From NCBI GenBank assembly GCA_014904845.1, contig MU119234.1, positions 62,001 to 126,000 of the forward strand: DNA of 64,000 nt, in the 5' to 3' direction. Origin of the DNA: Acephala macrosclerotiorum. Lineage: Eukaryota > Ascomycota > Leotiomycetes > Helotiales > Mollisiaceae. Positions 10,679 through 21,247 of the stretch are shown one piece after another. A program made the translations under genes and the position numbers. Numbering within the stretch: position 1 is the first letter of the stretch; each line of letters starts with the position of its first letter. The notes under the pieces were generated by a model, which saw nothing but the letters and a program-made list of their open reading frames with translations, had not been told where the DNA came from and made no database searches.

Positions 10679-12515
10679 AGTCAAACCCCCTAGAAGTGGG
10701 CCCCCCCCCGTTCTGGGCCACCTCGCTTAATTCCTATCTACCTAGTTCGACCGCGAATAACTTTTTAATCAACTAATAGATATATGAGATAAAGTAGAGG
10801 CTATACTAGAGAAGTCATCGGAATCTAATAGTACATTTTGGCGGTCTCCAGCTTCCATCTGTGCCTTGTAGATCTTCTCGATATCAACGAACTTAAAATT
10901 TGGACTAGTCCTTACTTTCCGCCGTTTTCTAGGCTCAAGTTGGACTACTCTAGCTTCCAATGCTTGGATCTTACGCTCTTGCTTAGCAATAACAAAGTCC
11001 TTATTGTCTAAGCCCTTAACTATTTTCCTAAAAAGCACTCTAGCAATTGCCGTATCGATTTCTCTAAGTCTCGTGATTTGCCTCGATTGTTCTCGAACAT
11101 CTTCACTTTTTTGAGAGGTTTTCCATACTCCAAATGATGAATCTTGGATCCATTCAAGTACTGCATCCTTTTCTGACGGTTGTAGAAGTTTCTCGATCGC
11201 TTTATTACTATTTTCAAGTAATAATCGGTTCATAAGGGGCTTCGAGATGTTCTGCGGCTATAACTTTGAGGCTTTCCAACCCGCTTTGCAGTTTCCTTCT
11301 ATTAAAGCATCTATTCGAGCTTGCTTATAACATTTCAAGAAGTTTTGCTTCCCTATAGGCGTCGAGTCGTTAATGAGAGACAGCGAATCTAGTCGCCTTC
11401 GATAAGCGGATTTAAAAAGAGAAAAAATTGATAAATCCAGAGGTTAGAGCACATGTGAAGTATGCGATAGTAAAAATAACAAGTGGATATTGTTCGAAAA
11501 GCACTCTCACATGAATTCTATTGTCTCATGGCTTCTATAGCCGTCTAATATGAGTAGACGGGGCTCTTTTGGGTCACGTAGTGCCGTTTGGAGTATGAAG
11601 ACGATTTGCAACTACTTTAAGGCAGTATCGTCAAATATCCATCTATTGTCGATTGCAGTAAACTTCCAGCCTTTATACTCTCTCAATCCCATAAGAAACT
11701 ATTGTTGTTGGACTGATTTTCCCTTGAACATGACGATCGAAAGAATAGCCCGGCCGCTCGAGGAGATGCACTCAATAAATGAGATCCAAGCTTTAGATCC
11801 TGATTGTTTCTTTTGAATAAAACGTTTCTCAATACTCTCAACCACTAATCTATTCTTCTCTTGGCTTTCCATAATCCCCGCTTCATCCATATTCCATCGG
11901 TTTTCAGCTTTGATTACTTTGATCGCCGATATCTCCAATTTTTGAAATCAAGCCTTAATAATATCAGATGTAGCACTATTAACACGCACAAAATCGATTC
12001 TGAATTGCTTTTTGGTCTTAAGAATAAGATTCCGGCGAAGAAATCCAGTCATTCAGCGTTTTCCGAGTGGTGTAGTATCGCGTCGAGAAGCCAAAATACG
12101 GCCAGCAAAAGCTCGGATCTGTGCATGTGTAAAGTTGAGCCCTAAAGTTTCTTGAACTAGTACCCAGTCTATAAGACGTTGCTCCTGGATCGGGGCAAGC
12201 CTCTGCAAATGCGCATAGGCCTCTTTCTTAGAAAGAATGCCGAGTACTCTGTGTTGAAGAGTGCCTCTCGATACACTTCAGTCGAGAGAGGATTTTCGCA
12301 AGGACTTCCCATTTGCCACGTCTTTAAGTGCATACTGGACGTCAGCTTCCGTATATAAAGGCTTCATGATCGGCTCTAATGACTTGCAAAATTTGAAAGA
12401 GTTTTATTAAGGAATAATAAAAATATTCGAAGTTAAAGTGAGTGGTGGGGTAGTGGCGGTGTGCTAAGCGAGGTGGCCCAGAACAGGGGGGGGCCCACTT
12501 CTAGGGGGTTTGACT
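10679..12515 (-). mobile_element. Fot1/pogo-type (Tc1-mariner) DNA transposon
   Basis: The element is 1837 bp with 51-bp terminal inverted repeats at 10679-10729 and 12465-12515, nearly perfect, starting AGTCAAACCCCCTAGAAG. A TA duplication flanks it (10677-10678 and 12516-12517). TIRs of this kind and TA targeting are characteristic of Fot1/Pot2-like elements of filamentous ascomycetes. The interior carries the remains of a minus-strand transposase. The near-identical ends suggest fairly recent insertion, although the coding part is already broken. Confidence 0.85.
10769..12290 (-). pseudogene. Fot1/pogo-like DDE transposase, inactivated
   Basis: Three pieces read in order on the minus strand. 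At about 12225-12060 there is a helix-turn-helix DNA-binding segment (LQRLAPIQEQRLIDWVL, HAQIRAFAGRIL). At 11938-11699 there is the start of the DDE catalytic domain, including NRWNMDEAGIMES with its first aspartate and SIVMFKGKSVQQQ. At 11233-10769 there is the C-terminal tail with QALEARV and RKRRKVRTSPNFKF. The frame stops with TGA where a Trp is expected after TPLGKR, and further breaks fall between pieces. The element therefore cannot move by itself. Confidence 0.75.
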
Positions 12516-12730
12516 TAGCTTAGATCCTCTAGTCCCCAAAATTATTTCTGCCAAAGAGACATCAAGTCCCTGGCGTTGCAATTCCTTGCCGATAATTCCT
12601 ATAATGATAGTGTATTCCAATTTATCTATTGGCAAGAACTTTCTACCCTCCCTTTCCCACGATGATGTCTGTAGGGCAGCGCGGATCTTGCGTCCAAAGT
12701 TCTTTGAGATGATTGTTTTAGCAGCGCGTA

Positions 12731-14212
12731 CTAGAATTGCGAAATTGAAGAACAAAGCTGGAAGATGAATGAAGGGGTGCGAGGATCTGTTGTGGACCAG
12801 GGGCTTAGCAATTTGAGAGGGTTCAGTATTATGGGATCATCTAGTTGATTGTAAGGAGGTTTCTTGAAATCGCAGAATTCCCATGTTCCCTTGACTACAG
12901 TCAGGAAGGAATGAGATTCAGGAGGCCAGCCCCATTCTCCTCCAAGCTCCAAAACGTGAGATTGAGACTCTGGAGGCCATGCAGGATCATCAAAGCTCTT
13001 CGGTTCTGACGACTTGAAGAATGGGGCGACGACGGTATCGGCCATAGTAGACCATTTGAATGACGAATTTTTCTTCTCGTCTCTGCAATCGCAGGGCGTT
13101 TCACGACTTGTTGAATTACAGTGCGTCTCAGGGAAAATTATAGCCTCTTTCGGATCAAAGACAGCCTCTCGGGGTCCTAAAGCTGAAGAACCTCCTACCT
13201 GGCCATCCCCTTCTGCGTTCATATCTGGGATCGGAGGCAGAATTAAAGCTATTTTCAATAGATCACCTCTAACATGTTTTTGCAGTGGTAGTTAAGTGTC
13301 ACTAGTTGTCTGATCTGGAAATTTAGGCTCCAACTCTTGTGGAAGTCCACCACAGAAGGGGCAGCTTTGGAAGCTTTGTGTATCTCTGCGAACGCTGTGC
13401 TTTGCGAGTATGGCTGGTAGATTGTCTGTAATGCTTTCATCGTGGGTACGAATATGATCTTCAAACTTTTCGATTCGCAGGAATGATTTTGGGTCCTCGT
13501 GGGGTGATGTGCAATGCCACCGAGACAGCATATGATGCTCATGAATGTGAGTGATCCAGGCGTTGAATGAGTCCGAAGGATCAAGTCTCAGCTTTGGGGA
13601 ATAAAAACTCCACTTTTTGACGTGCGAGCCTTTTGATCATCTTATAGACCTCGATATTTTTCTTCTTCTCCAGAAAGTGCTTAATTCTAACCTGGCGATG
13701 GTGTACCGCGGACTGCCGGATAATTTCTGGCAGTCTATGAAGTCGGTCAATTATTTCTTGAACGGCAACGGGTGAATTAGGAAGAAGAACCACTTCAGTC
13801 TGCTCTGGTTCTGATTCTGATTCTGAGGAAGAGGCTAGGAATTCGCAAGGAGAAGTAGAAGAGCAGTTCGATTTGCAATCGTCTAACGATGAGTCCTTTG
13901 TAGATTCGAGATTTCTATTGTCTTTAACATGGTCATCGATTATTATTTGACTTCCTAAGGTATAAAATGTTAGTTTACCTCCAGAAATTTCTTTACCTGA
14001 TCTCTGAGATTCTGGACTAGCTGCAGCTTACGAACAAGGTTCTTCTCAAGCGCGCAGGGCAGCTGAAAACCCATTGCAAGCATATCTGGGATATCCTTCA
14101 ATCGGAAGGTCAGGGATTGGTGGCCCTTAGCTAATACACCTATGTTGGCAGCCCACATATTGAATTGTGCCATTTGGCCTCGTGCCCATGTAACGTCCAC
14201 ATTTGACGACAT
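12731..14212 (-). pseudogene. C2H2-type fungal protein, inactivated
   Basis: The ATG at 14212 opens MSSNVDVTWARGQMAQFNMW and runs about 80 codons to 13970. After an intron or gap come an acidic Ser/Glu stretch and then helical VQEIIDRLHRLPEIIRQSA (13.75 kb). A C2H2-like region follows (WITHIHEHH, RWHC, FEDHIRTH, CPFCGG) and then LLKIALILPPIPD. This order is familiar from uncharacterised ascomycete proteins with degenerate C2H2 fingers. Two lesions are visible. A one-base shift falls between FPKAE and DPSDSFNAW near 13590. An in-frame TAA at 13292-13294 falls where the frame otherwise continues into LPLQKHVRG. The 3' end overlaps the possible start of the kinase relic, so the two could have been one locus. 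Confidence 0.55.
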
Positions 14213-14687
14213 TTCACTGAATTCATCCCGGCACCTCAGGTATGAGCAGCGAGGCTAGGGGCGTTCTCCTTTTGAGAATCCATTGCGCCCGTGCTGTATG
14301 AGATCTCCGCCTTCGCGAGGCTCTCCGGAAGCCGTGGGTACGCTGTAGACCAGAGCCACTAGTCAGTTGTTCTTTGGAAAGTCAGGCTTCTTATCTCTTG
14401 TGATGCTTAAAACGTGTTTCTATGCAGGCATCTTTCGTGCCAATTCGCGTATCGCGGGGCTTGTGCAGAAATCGAGAAGGAACCCCACAGCTGTGATCGA
14501 ATTGGTCACTGGTCCCCCACACCGCCACGCCTATCGTGCAAGCTTCGTAGAACGTCGCCCTTCATTCGCCGCCTACAGCGGCAACGACCATCTGCCCCCC
14601 CCCCCCCCCCCCCCCCCCCCAAAAAGGCCAACGGCAGCGGAATGTGTCTGTTACCCTAAGGCCTGCCCACAACCCCTGTATGTCGGA
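14213..14687. other. Intergenic stretch with a 26-base poly-C run
   Basis: Apart from the homopolymer at 14595-14620 nothing is recognised. Open frames at 14367-14777 and 14414-14659 run through the homopolymer and are not credible genes. Confidence 0.4.
14595..14620. repeat. Poly-C homopolymer (26 C)
   Basis: Uninterrupted run of C followed directly by AAAAA. The length may be an assembly estimate, since such tracts are poorly read. Confidence 0.9.
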
Positions 14688-14692
14688 CCACT

Positions 14693-16070
14693 CTCTCCAC
14701 CGGAGAAAAAACGTTCCGATTTTGTGCACGGACCAAAAACACTATCACCAAAAACATCAATTTATCTATTTAATTAGTACTTCGTTATTTGCTTTTTAAG
14801 CCGCTAGCATTTATATAGTCTTTTAATATACTATTTGTACATTTTATTAATCTTATTTTAGTTTGTATTTTTTTTAAAAACTTTTTTAAAACGTTTTAAT
14901 GCTATTTTTTAAAAAATATATTTACGATTATAAAACTTTTTTTTAATCGAATAAATTATTAATTTTATAATCGAGAGATTAAAAGAGTTTTTAAAGCTTA
15001 TAAATAGTTTAATTTTATGTTTTTTGATTTAAAATATAATAATTTTTAAATAATAAATAAAAATTTTATTTTATTAAAAAATAATACTTTATAAATTTTT
15101 TTGTAATTAATTTAAAATATTAATATAAATTTTTAAAATTATTTTATTTACTTTATTTAAAACTTTATAAATAATAAATCGCTAATAATTAATTTTAACG
15201 ATAATAAAAATATTAATTAATTTAAAAGTAATTTTTTTTTTCAAGTTTTAATTTTTATATAATATATATTAACGAGATTATTTTAATATTTTCGATTTTT
15301 TTTTTTAATTTTATAAATTATTTAAAAATTTATATTAAAATAAAATTTATTATAAAAATAAATATTTTTTTAATAAATAAAATACGATCGTTTTTATAAT
15401 TGCTTTTTAGTAAAATTATAATATTAATTAATTTGTTTTAAATGTAATTTCTTTTTTTTATATTAAATAATATTAATAATATTTTCGTTTTTTTTTATAT
15501 ATTTTTTAAATCGATTAAAAATTTATTTTTCGTATTTTTAATAATTTAAAATATTTCGTTTTTAATAAATTTATACTAATTATATTTGCAAAATTTGCTT
15601 ATAATACAATTTTTTTTTTTTTTATATTATTATTTTTTATAAAAATTCTAATTATAATCGTATTTTTTTTTATAAAAACTTTTTTTTTATTTCGAATTTT
15701 TAATTTATTATTTAATCGATTATAAAATATTTAAATTTACTTTTCTTTAATAATTTAATTTTATACTCGATAATCGAAATTAATAATATTTTTTAATATA
15801 TTTCTCGAGATTTTAACGTCGTATTTTTATTTTATATATTTTATAATAATAATAATAATTTTTTAAAAAGTATTAATATATTTACTTTTTTATTTTATTT
15901 TAAACGGAGATATATAATACTTTTAACGACATTTGTAGACTTTGCGAGCAAGTATAGTAAGCTGTAAAGTAGATTAAAGTGAGTTATTTATTCGTAAATA
16001 GTCGATTTTTGGAGAAGTTGGTGTTTTTGGCCTGTGCGCAAAATCGGAACGTTTTTTCTCCGGTGGAGAG
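14693..16070. mobile_element. TIR DNA element with RIPped interior, 5-bp target duplication
   Basis: Inverted termini of about 46 bp start CTCTCCACCGGAGAAAAAAC and continue CGTTCCGATTTTG.GCAC, with three transition mismatches between ends. A 5-bp duplication, ccact, sits at 14688-14692 and 16071-16075. The total length is 1378 bp. Between the termini the DNA is overwhelmingly A/T, with surviving C mostly in CpG, so any transposase has been erased. The termini keep normal base composition. No superfamily is assigned: 5-bp duplications occur in only a few TIR groups. Confidence 0.75.
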
Positions 16071-16222
16071 CCACTTTATGGAGGACAGTGACTACTTCCC
16101 CGCTTCGCGATCTCGCACGCACCTCAACTCTTCAATCTGGTCTCTTCTTCCTAATCTGCATATAACTACGGTTACGCATCACCGCATAAACGCGATACCC
16201 GGCAATCCTAGTACGATCAATC

Positions 16223-19200
16223 ATGTGGCTTCTCCAACTACTCTGCGACGTGTTGCCCGCCTTCGTGGTCCTCGCAGAATATGTCGACTCGGGTGACAAG
16301 CATGCGGCTAAATATCGCAATCCCGTCTTAAAGAATACAGATTATTATTCGGAATTTCATGCCGACCTTTTCGGCCTCAATGCTATTGTTCAAAACTGGG
16401 ATTGTGATACACCACCCGATGAGCTTATCATACTCAAGATTTTGGAGGTACTGGAAAGCCGCTTTGTAAAGACTTCAAAATTGGTAAGTTACGCGCCCGG
16501 AATTGTGACCTCTTTGTACTCAAACTCGCTCAGGTCGAAGAGGGCTGGAAGATTGGCACAGGGGAACTTTTCCCCAAGCTTCAAGCTCTGAAAAGAATGC
16601 TTGAGATCGAGCCTGATGTTGAGGATATGGAAGGCAGAGATCTTGAAGTTAACTCAGCCGCGGAACCAGTAGAGGACGAGGAGTCCGAAGAAGAGCGGCT
16701 ACGAAGACGTCAGCTAGATATCCTTAAAGAGGTTGTACGTATCAGTCCCTCGAGGGGTGATGCTCGCAAGCGTGAACGACTTCTCAAGCGCCTCCGAGAG
16801 AGCTACAGATATTTAATAGACCTTCGTTTCCCTCCAGAAAGAGAGGATCGAGACCCATCTGGATGGCAGTCCACACGACAGCGGAGCCTCGATGAAATCA
16901 AGTCCGAAATAGAGAGAAGTTCCGACGATAGCTTGTCCAAGATGACCACGCTTCGATATCTTGAATCAATTTCCGAGCGAAATTCGAGTGAAGCTTTCTT
17001 TACGGCTCCATCGCCCGTTGAGCGGGGAGTCTCAACGTGGGGGCTAGAAATTGACTCGGATCTAGAGTCTATCGCCTCCGTCGAAGGCGATATCTTTTCT
17101 ACCGCGGGGTCTTTCTCCACAAACTCAAGTGTATCCTCCATTCGGTTTACTGTTATAGAGTTGATTGTTAGTAAATTCGTCGAGGATAAGGAGCTTTCAA
17201 CTCTTTATGAAGAAGCGATAAAGCGCATGCCAAACGATAGATTTGTGCGGAATCAAAGACGCCTGCTCAAAAAGTTCTTCCAGGATCTCCGGCCATACGC
17301 AAAGACTACACTACAAGAGCAAGCTATTCGAATCCTGCGTGGCAGAAGAGAACGAACCTCGATCGCGGAGCAAATATGGAGCATTATCAATCCCTCGAAT
17401 GCGTCGAGGCATGCTCAAATAGCCGCTTTGAGGACACAGAAACCTGACAAGCAAAGCCAACTCGATCGACTTCTTGGTGGTGGTGCAAGCGATGCTACTG
17501 AGCCTACTGACGAATTGCGAATGGCCATTGTTGAGCAAGATACACTGAGCGAAGTGTCCGAAGGCAGTGACTCGGAAGGATCCGGTTTTGCAAATGAAGA
17601 CACCAAGTATCCCAATGTCGCCATCGCTACTGAATTCCTCGTTGGCGGTACACCTTTCAAGCAATACAAGCTGAACTTGAAGGACTTTCTGCGTCCGGAT
17701 GCTTCTCCAGCCAAGCTTCAGGAGTTGGTCGTCGACGGTGATGTTGTCGCGGTAACCAAAATGTTGTCGACACGGTTTGGAGAGGTGGCTCAGCTGGAGT
17801 TCGAATGGCTGCATGAGCTCCTAGACATAGGATCGAGCTTCGAAGAAATGGCAACGCTCCTCATAGACGGCGAGCAGGCCTCACCCTGGGTCATTCTTGA
17901 CCATCGCATCTCCATTTCATCACTGCCTTCTATTGGAGTAAATGAATTCCACTTAGCTCTGATTTCTCTTCCTGGTTGAGCAATTACTGACTCTGGACCT
18001 TTCAAAGTTCCACCAGCCACACTGTGTCCACTCCGGTGGGCAGAAGCTCGATACAGCGCCCCGAGCAATCAACTCGACCTCTCGGAAGACAGAAGCTTCA
18101 TCAGCAACAGACTATATAGGTATTCGAAAAGTCATCAGCGAGCTCTGTGGTAGTAAGCACTCCCTTCAACCAAGTCTTCTAAGTTGTATGAACATATGAA
18201 TTCATGAATTCTACGACATGGTCCTGATATGGAGATATTTTCTGGATCTAGAGCTGTTAGATCTTGCTCTCGCAGCTTGTCGGTTCAGGTCTCTACTCCA
18301 CAATTCAGCTCTATTAGTTGCTTCTAGGTCGAAGACCTTGCGGAATTGATCCTACTCTCGTGTTTCGTCTTTCAAAACTCCCAAGCAAACGCTAACTTTA
18401 ACTTGTCACAGTTGCTGGTTCTATTCCGTTGAGTTCCAAGGAAGATGAGTGCGAATGGATGACCTCAGCACGCTTTGCTAAGGACAACACCGTTGTCTGG
18501 ATAAGATACGATGGTGGCGACTCACGCGCGATTTCGACCATTTATAAACCAGCCTTTCGGACGCTCGACAGCTTGCGACACGAATTAGTATCTAGAATCG
18601 ATGCTCTGGAGCGGGCCTATCATGCAATTGGCTATCTTCAGGAAACTGGAATCTGCTGTGACGCATTCACGATACTGGTACTCCGAGCTAGAGACTCGCC
18701 TAACGGAGTACCCTTTGTTGAGCTCTGCACCGTGGACATCTCACTCGTCGAGAGTCTGAAGTTGGCTGTACAGCTGTACACCACGAATACCAGCGACGCT
18801 GGATATCTTCAGTCTTGTGCTTCAATCGCAAAAACAATAATATCGAAAATTTCCGAACAGTATAGCGAAGATCTACTCCTAGATCGCATGTTTGAGGCTT
18901 CTATCTGCTTGAATCAATGCGCCTTGGCCATCCAAATATTGACCGTAGGCATCCTCAGCTATGCGCAAGGTCATACTGGCGGTCTGCATCCCCATTTTCT
19001 GGTGGACCCTCTATCGGAACTACATCTCCTTGGAATGGATGCCGATGAATCGGAAGCTCATATAGTGATGAACTTGGTTCAGTTAACATGCATAGGAGAT
19101 ATGCTCCAAAAGCCAGTCCTCGTCTTTAGAGTCGCGAATGTCGAATTTCCTTCGTCCTATGTGAACGATTTGGACGAGGAAAGAAAGTTTGATCTTTTCG

Positions 19201-20489
19201 CGTCTCCCGAGAGCGTTGCCGACACATGGGGGCCCGCTCGCTTCGTGGTGAACGCTTCTATCACCTCGGCTGCAGCTGAGTCGTCATCCCAACAAACCTC
19301 AAGAAATCTCCGGGCAGTGGAAGTGGGGGGTGGCACAATCACTCATACCGATGCAAATTCTCAAAAGCTCCATTGGTGTGCGGGTATCAGACCCTATTTC
19401 GGTGCAACCTTTGATTCCAAGGAGAAGATCTTGATTGGAGGCGTGACAGTCAACGAAAAATGCCCCCTCGATGAAGGAGAAAGTTGGCGACTTCCCGTAA
19501 CTAATGCTTACCTGCGACACTTGGGGACGCACCAAGGCGGATGGGAATTACAACAGAAGCAGATCGGCCTACAAGGAGGTCAGTACGCGGTCTTGCAATT
19601 TAATTCCACATACGTCAAGCAAGAAGGCGTTACACTGAAACAGCAACAATTGATGCTCCCATCAAACGAGATCGACCTTGCGTTCCTGAATTCCACCTGT
19701 GGCCTTCAGATTAGTTTTTGCACTGGAGTTGCCCGACGAGTTGCTCTCCGAGAACTACTTGCAGATGTCATGGTCGACTTTGTTGAATCGAAGGTATCCA
19801 AGCCTCCACATTGGGAAGAGCTCAAGTCAGCACATTCCATTGTCCAAAATTTTCGAGCTGGAAACCTTGGTCAGTGGTTTGACTCATTGACACCGGAGCA
19901 GAGAGAATCCGCAATACATATTGTGAGATCAATGCTCGAGGTTCTCAAAGACACTGGGATTGGCAAGAACGACGAGGAGCTTGTCATTGCCTGGGTGCGA
20001 AGGGAGAGTCCTTACTCTTGTCTTCGACTCCGATGTGAGAAGACCAGTCTCTGGGCTCGAATCCTGGCCGATTCCGAGGACTGTGCAACCTTTGCCTGCA
20101 TAACGCCATTGTGCTTGGAGATCGAAAAGCACAAATGTCGTGGGCTCACGATAGCACCCTGGCATAATGTCAGTACCCTCCTGGACACAACAGTCTGTCC
20201 ACAGCGTTCCAATAGAGAACTTCTGAACGTGGTGAACGCACTAGCGCCATTTAAATTGGAGCACCAAGTCTCGTACTGGATTGGGAAGTCGGGCTCAAAT
20301 CTCATTGCGAAGGTATGGTTGACGAATGATCCTGAGCCGAGGCTAGTGGTCCGACAGAAGGTCATTCCGGAGAAGTATAGATCAAGACTGCCGAAGGCTA
20401 TAGTCGAACGACTTGGGCGGCTGAGAGAGCAGCAGGCGTCGAATGCTGTCGCTTCCCAAGTGGTTATCCTCGCTGAAATGCCGTATTGA
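16223..20489 (+). CDS. Large uncharacterised fungal protein (multi-exon)
   Basis: Not recognised by function. Exon 1 from about 16223 (MWLLQLLCDVLPAFVVLAEY, helical) ends at a clear intron, gtaagt to ctcag (16482-16532). It then continues in frame through 16533-17979 with a charged, Ser/Glu-rich middle and a helical block ending FEWLHELLDIGSSFEEMATL. A short exon around 18010-18152 reads VISELCG. After an intron ending ttgtcacag it joins AGSIPLSSKEDECEW and the 686-codon frame to 20489. That frame holds HQGGWELQQKQIGLQGGQY, FCTGVARRVALRELLADVM and WARILADSEDCATFA, motifs I associate with a family of very large, HET/NLR-neighbouring ascomycete proteins. The junction near 17979 is unresolved, because no donor/acceptor pair keeps frame. 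It could be two genes or a damaged one. Confidence 0.6.
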
Positions 20490-20589
20490 CTAGGCCCGGA
20501 TTGGTAATTTCTTTTTACGATTTGTTATAAAATGGAAAACGTATTGTGGCAGGGCTACGCGCTGCCTTTTTAAAATCCTTCTTTGTATT

Positions 20590-20731
20590 AGCTAGTTTCG
20601 AGGGTAGTACTAGTCACGTGCTTTTTAATATATACAAAGCTTTTTGTTTATTATAAATAATTAAATATTTTTTTGTTTATTTTATTTACAAACTAGTTTA
20701 TATAATTAAATAAAATAATTTATAAATATAT

Positions 20732-20827
<96 letters not shown>

Positions 20828-20960
20828 TATTTAAAAAGTAAATATAAAAAATAATTTAATTAATTATTAATTTATCATATATTTTTTATATTTTATATTT
20901 TATATTTTATATAAATTTTTTAAATAATTTTATACCGTTTATATCAATATTACGATGTGG
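20590..20960. repeat. AT-rich block with microsatellite
   Basis: Nearly pure A/T downstream of the large plus-strand gene, containing the TAA microsatellite listed separately. No gene. Confidence 0.7.
20733..20826. repeat. (TAA)n microsatellite, ~31 units
   Basis: Perfect trinucleotide array of about 94 bp inside the AT-rich block. Its length is likely polymorphic. Confidence 0.9.
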
Positions 20961-21247
20961 GATTGCTTATTATATAACCGGAATCTCGGCGATCCCAACC
21001 TCCAAGCAAACGTGGCCTGATACCGCCTTTGCTCGGCCCGGCTCAAGTTTACTCGCCTATCTCATTGAAAATTGTTACAAGACTTTAAATGGATGTTAAG
21101 CTATACAATGGTTCAGATAGAAATTTTGGCTAGGCCTAGGGCCATATTACCTGACATTAAATAACGTGCAAAATTTAGGCTTTCAAACTCCAGCGGATCC
21201 TCATGTCGGCCAACCATGTATCTCCTAGATTCTAAGGTAACATGATG

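Larger units (their letters stand above)
9392..12755 (-). pseudogene. Protein-kinase-like gene split by a Fot1-type transposon
   Basis: Minus-strand reading gives a fungal-type protein kinase-like protein. Order: N-terminal helical part (KLEYTIIIGIIGKEL, 12.6 kb), then RRIFTILVLVGKL (10.65 kb) and a long linker. The kinase core follows: AIKRLHSK (ATP lysine), FQREIDNLKRF (helix C glutamate), QGDLKPENILWF (catalytic loop), ISDFGLTML (DFG) and TYRPPEYDV (APE-like). The histidine usual in the HGD or HRD position is Q here, and the usual IWSLG is IRSLG. The gene is cut at a TA dinucleotide by the transposon at 10679-12515. Reading across with one TA removed restores SKLSELTTRR in frame. A one-base shift near 9895 separates the catalytic part from the helix before it. 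The upstream start near 12755 is uncertain and abuts the C2H2 relic. Confidence 0.65.

Noticed and set aside
14367..14777. Pro-rich plus-strand ORF of 136 codons
   Set aside because: Runs through the 26-base poly-C homopolymer and into the TIR of the mobile element, with no start context or motif.
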